Assembly: GCA_965218715.1 (NCBI GenBank)
Contig: CBDCLY010000025.1
Span: 1-32,860, forward strand
Length of the DNA: 32,860 bases
Direction of reading: 5' to 3'
From: CBDCLY01 sp965218715
GTDB lineage: Bacteria > Bacteroidota > Bacteroidia > Flavobacteriales_E > Vicingaceae
The notes under the pieces were generated by a model. It had not been told where the DNA came from and made no database searches. It was given only the letters and a program-made list of their open reading frames with translations. Position 1 is the stretch's first letter. Every line of letters begins with the position of its first letter. A program made the position numbers and the translations under genes. Positions 31,820 to 32,860 of this stretch are shown here, in pieces.

Positions 31820-32348
31820 CAATACTTCTAAATTATTGGACCAAGTGAGCTATAGCGATGATCAACACTTTGATTTGCTCAAAAGCCTTGATGGAGTTAG
31901 TTTAGAACGGCTTGACCCTAATCGTTCAAGCGCAGATCTATTGAACTTCCATTCAGCTGCAGAAACAGTAGGTTTTGCAACACCGGGTTATCAGAATTCA
32001 CAGCATTTTATCAATACTCAATTTAACGGTGAACTGACTTTAGACCCTAAGATTTTTTCTCCCGATAATGATGGGTATCAAGATTTATTAAACATCAATT
32101 ATTCTTTTAATTCTCCAGGATTGGTAGCCAATGTTAGAGTGTTTGATCAAGCAGGAAGATTAATTAAGACTTTGGTAAACAACCAGCTTATAGGAGCCAA
32201 GGGAAGTTTCACTTGGGATGGCATCAACGATCAAAACGAAAGAGCAAGCATAGGAACTTATGTCATTTTCTTTGAGGTCTTTTCACCCAATGGAGATCAA
32301 AAACAATTCAAAAAAGTGGTGGTATTAGGGGCCAGACTTTAGCAGGTC

Positions 32349-32813
32349 CTATTTTTTCGACTGAGCCGCTTCTTTAAAATATTTAAGCGGGACAAACAAC
32401 ATTCCAAAGCACTCTCCCTTTTCTTTTCCTAGATGTTTATGATGCACTTTATGCGCTTTTCGAATGGCTCTAAAGTAAATGTTGTCGGTCTTTTTAAGCC
32501 AGTTTAAACGCTGATGAATAAAAATATCATGCACTGCAAAATAGGCCATTCCGTAGAATAGAATGCCTAAACCCATAGCCAAGCCGAAGGAGAATATTCC
32601 TTCAGCCCAAGTAAAAAACAAGCTTGTGCTGATGATGGCATAAAAAACAAAAAAGAGGTCGTTTTTTTCAAACCAGCCTTTTTGAGGTTGATGGTGGTCT
32701 TGATGTAAATTCCATAAAAACCCATGCATGATGTATTTATGACTGAACCATGCCATGAATTCCATGAAGCAAAAGGTGAGAAAACAGATGATTACTTGAA
32801 GAGCAATTTCCAT
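32349..32813 (-). CDS. crtZ: Beta-carotene hydroxylase (CrtZ-type)
   Basis: A 154-residue membrane di-iron hydroxylase of the fatty-acid-hydroxylase superfamily that adds 3-hydroxyl groups to beta-carotene rings to give zeaxanthin. The His clusters are complete: His25/His30 (HKYIMH), His37/His40/His41 (HQDHH), His95/His100 (HDIFIH) and His121/His124/His125 (HKVHH). Hydrophobic helices at about 5-22, 52-68 and 75-94 embed it in the cytoplasmic membrane. Length fits the family. Other carotenoid genes probably lie beyond the right edge, upstream on this strand; none is visible here. A palindrome lies just upstream. Confidence 0.93.
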   Translation of the reverse strand: MEIALQVIICFLTFCFMEFMAWFSHKYIMHGFLWNLHQDHHQPQKGWFEKNDLFFVFYAIISTSLFFTWAEGIFSFGLAMGLGILFYGMAYFAVHDIFIHQRLNWLKKTDNIYFRAIRKAHKVHHKHLGKEKGECFGMLFVPLKYFKEAAQSKK

Positions 32814-32829
32814 AAGATAAAGTTATGCT

Positions 32830-32844
32830 AATTGTATAACAATT
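32830..32844. promoter_or_regulatory. Palindrome upstream of crtZ
   Basis: AATTGT-ATA-ACAATT is a perfect inverted repeat with a 3-base centre, 17 bases before the crtZ ATG at 32813. It may be a regulator site; no binding protein can be named. Confidence 0.3.
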
Positions 32845-32860
32845 GAGGGTTGGAAATGTT

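Larger units (their letters stand above)
28126..32342 (+). pseudogene. Lamin-tail-domain secreted protein, split by five +1 frame changes
   Basis: The start is the ATG at 28126 (signal peptide LVYFVTLSLLSTLSMSQ) and the end a TAG at 32342. Reading passes through six frame segments; the joins are near 29017, 29611, 30831, 31683 and 31817. Dropping one base at each join gives 4212 bases, a continuous frame of 1403 residues. Its order is a jellyroll-like N-terminal domain (about 30-230), then four lamin-tail modules starting with VINEIYADP-type motifs about 790 bp apart, separated by Ig-like units (SLDSGKLYQVNVSGVKDC), and a terminal FlgD/CHU_C-like domain (FSPDNDGYQD to VVLGARL). Intact relatives are large surface or secreted proteins exported by T9SS. 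No other stop or deletion is seen in the reconstructed frame. Whether it is decayed, recoded or mis-assembled cannot be settled here. Confidence 0.85.

Noticed and set aside
28126..32342. Classical single-site programmed frameshifting like prfB or IS-element slippage
   Set aside because: There are five sites, not one; no internal Shine-Dalgarno-like element or conserved slippery heptamer is shared, and most runs are only three bases long. Recoding is kept only as one hypothesis among several.
1..32860. Mobile element, prophage, toxin-antitoxin or defence island
   Set aside because: No transposase, integrase, terminal inverted repeats, tRNA-flanked direct repeats, restriction or known defence domains were found; the XRE/S24 regulator is not accompanied by phage genes.

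Overview
The window comes from an AT-rich, gene-dense member of the Bacteroidota, most likely a marine-type Flavobacteriales lineage (inference). Support: type IX secretion (T9SS) sorting domains, SprB-like surface repeats, a DUF3667 protein, a TPR/HTH regulator, a membrane-anchored LytTR regulator, the ligase-associated repair proteins PdeM and DEXH helicase, a carotenoid hydroxylase, and several TAnnTTTG/TAnnTTCG -7 promoter boxes. I see no rRNA, tRNA, CRISPR, integrase or insertion sequence, and no gene-free stretch above 300 bases.

Layout. 1-2473 (minus): a partial lipoprotein, a DUF2306-type membrane protein and an outer-membrane barrel candidate. 2596-5211 (minus): a compact run of XRE/S24 regulator, nitrilase-family hydrolase and membrane LytTR regulator, headed by tandem operator-like repeats, with a divergent DUF1883-like small gene. 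5560-7108: pdeM and a divergent DUF3667 protein. 7171-12471: a 1766-residue secreted protein with 14 SprB-like repeats, six Cys-repeats and a T9SS tail, closed by a perfect hairpin terminator. 12524-16682 (minus): an NTF2-like secreted protein, a MarR regulator with matching operator-like sites, a small T9SS cargo and the ligase-associated helicase. 16750-18931 (plus): a TPR/HTH regulator with a clear signal peptide but no ATG/GTG/TTG start, then a degenerate receiver protein. 18933-25031: aldo/keto reductase, a RidA/2-aminomuconate-deaminase-like protein, and ileS-dksA-like-lspA. 25028-28068 (minus): an anti-sigma-like/barrel hybrid, its ECF sigma factor, and asd. 28126-32342 (plus): a lamin-tail-domain secreted protein broken into six frame segments. 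32349-32813 (minus): crtZ.

The most striking object is the lamin-tail gene. Five changes of frame, all of the same sign (+1) and each at a short homopolymer (AAA, TTTT, GGG, A6, AAA), interrupt an otherwise intact 1403-residue protein. Removing one base at each site restores the domain sequence exactly as in its own neighbouring repeats. No comparable lesion was seen in the rest of the window. Gene decay with insertion bias, locus-specific assembly error and recoding are all open. Secondary points are the missing start codon of the TPR regulator, the XRE/S24 and MarR operator candidates, the pseudo-receiver, and the dispersed ligase-associated repair genes.
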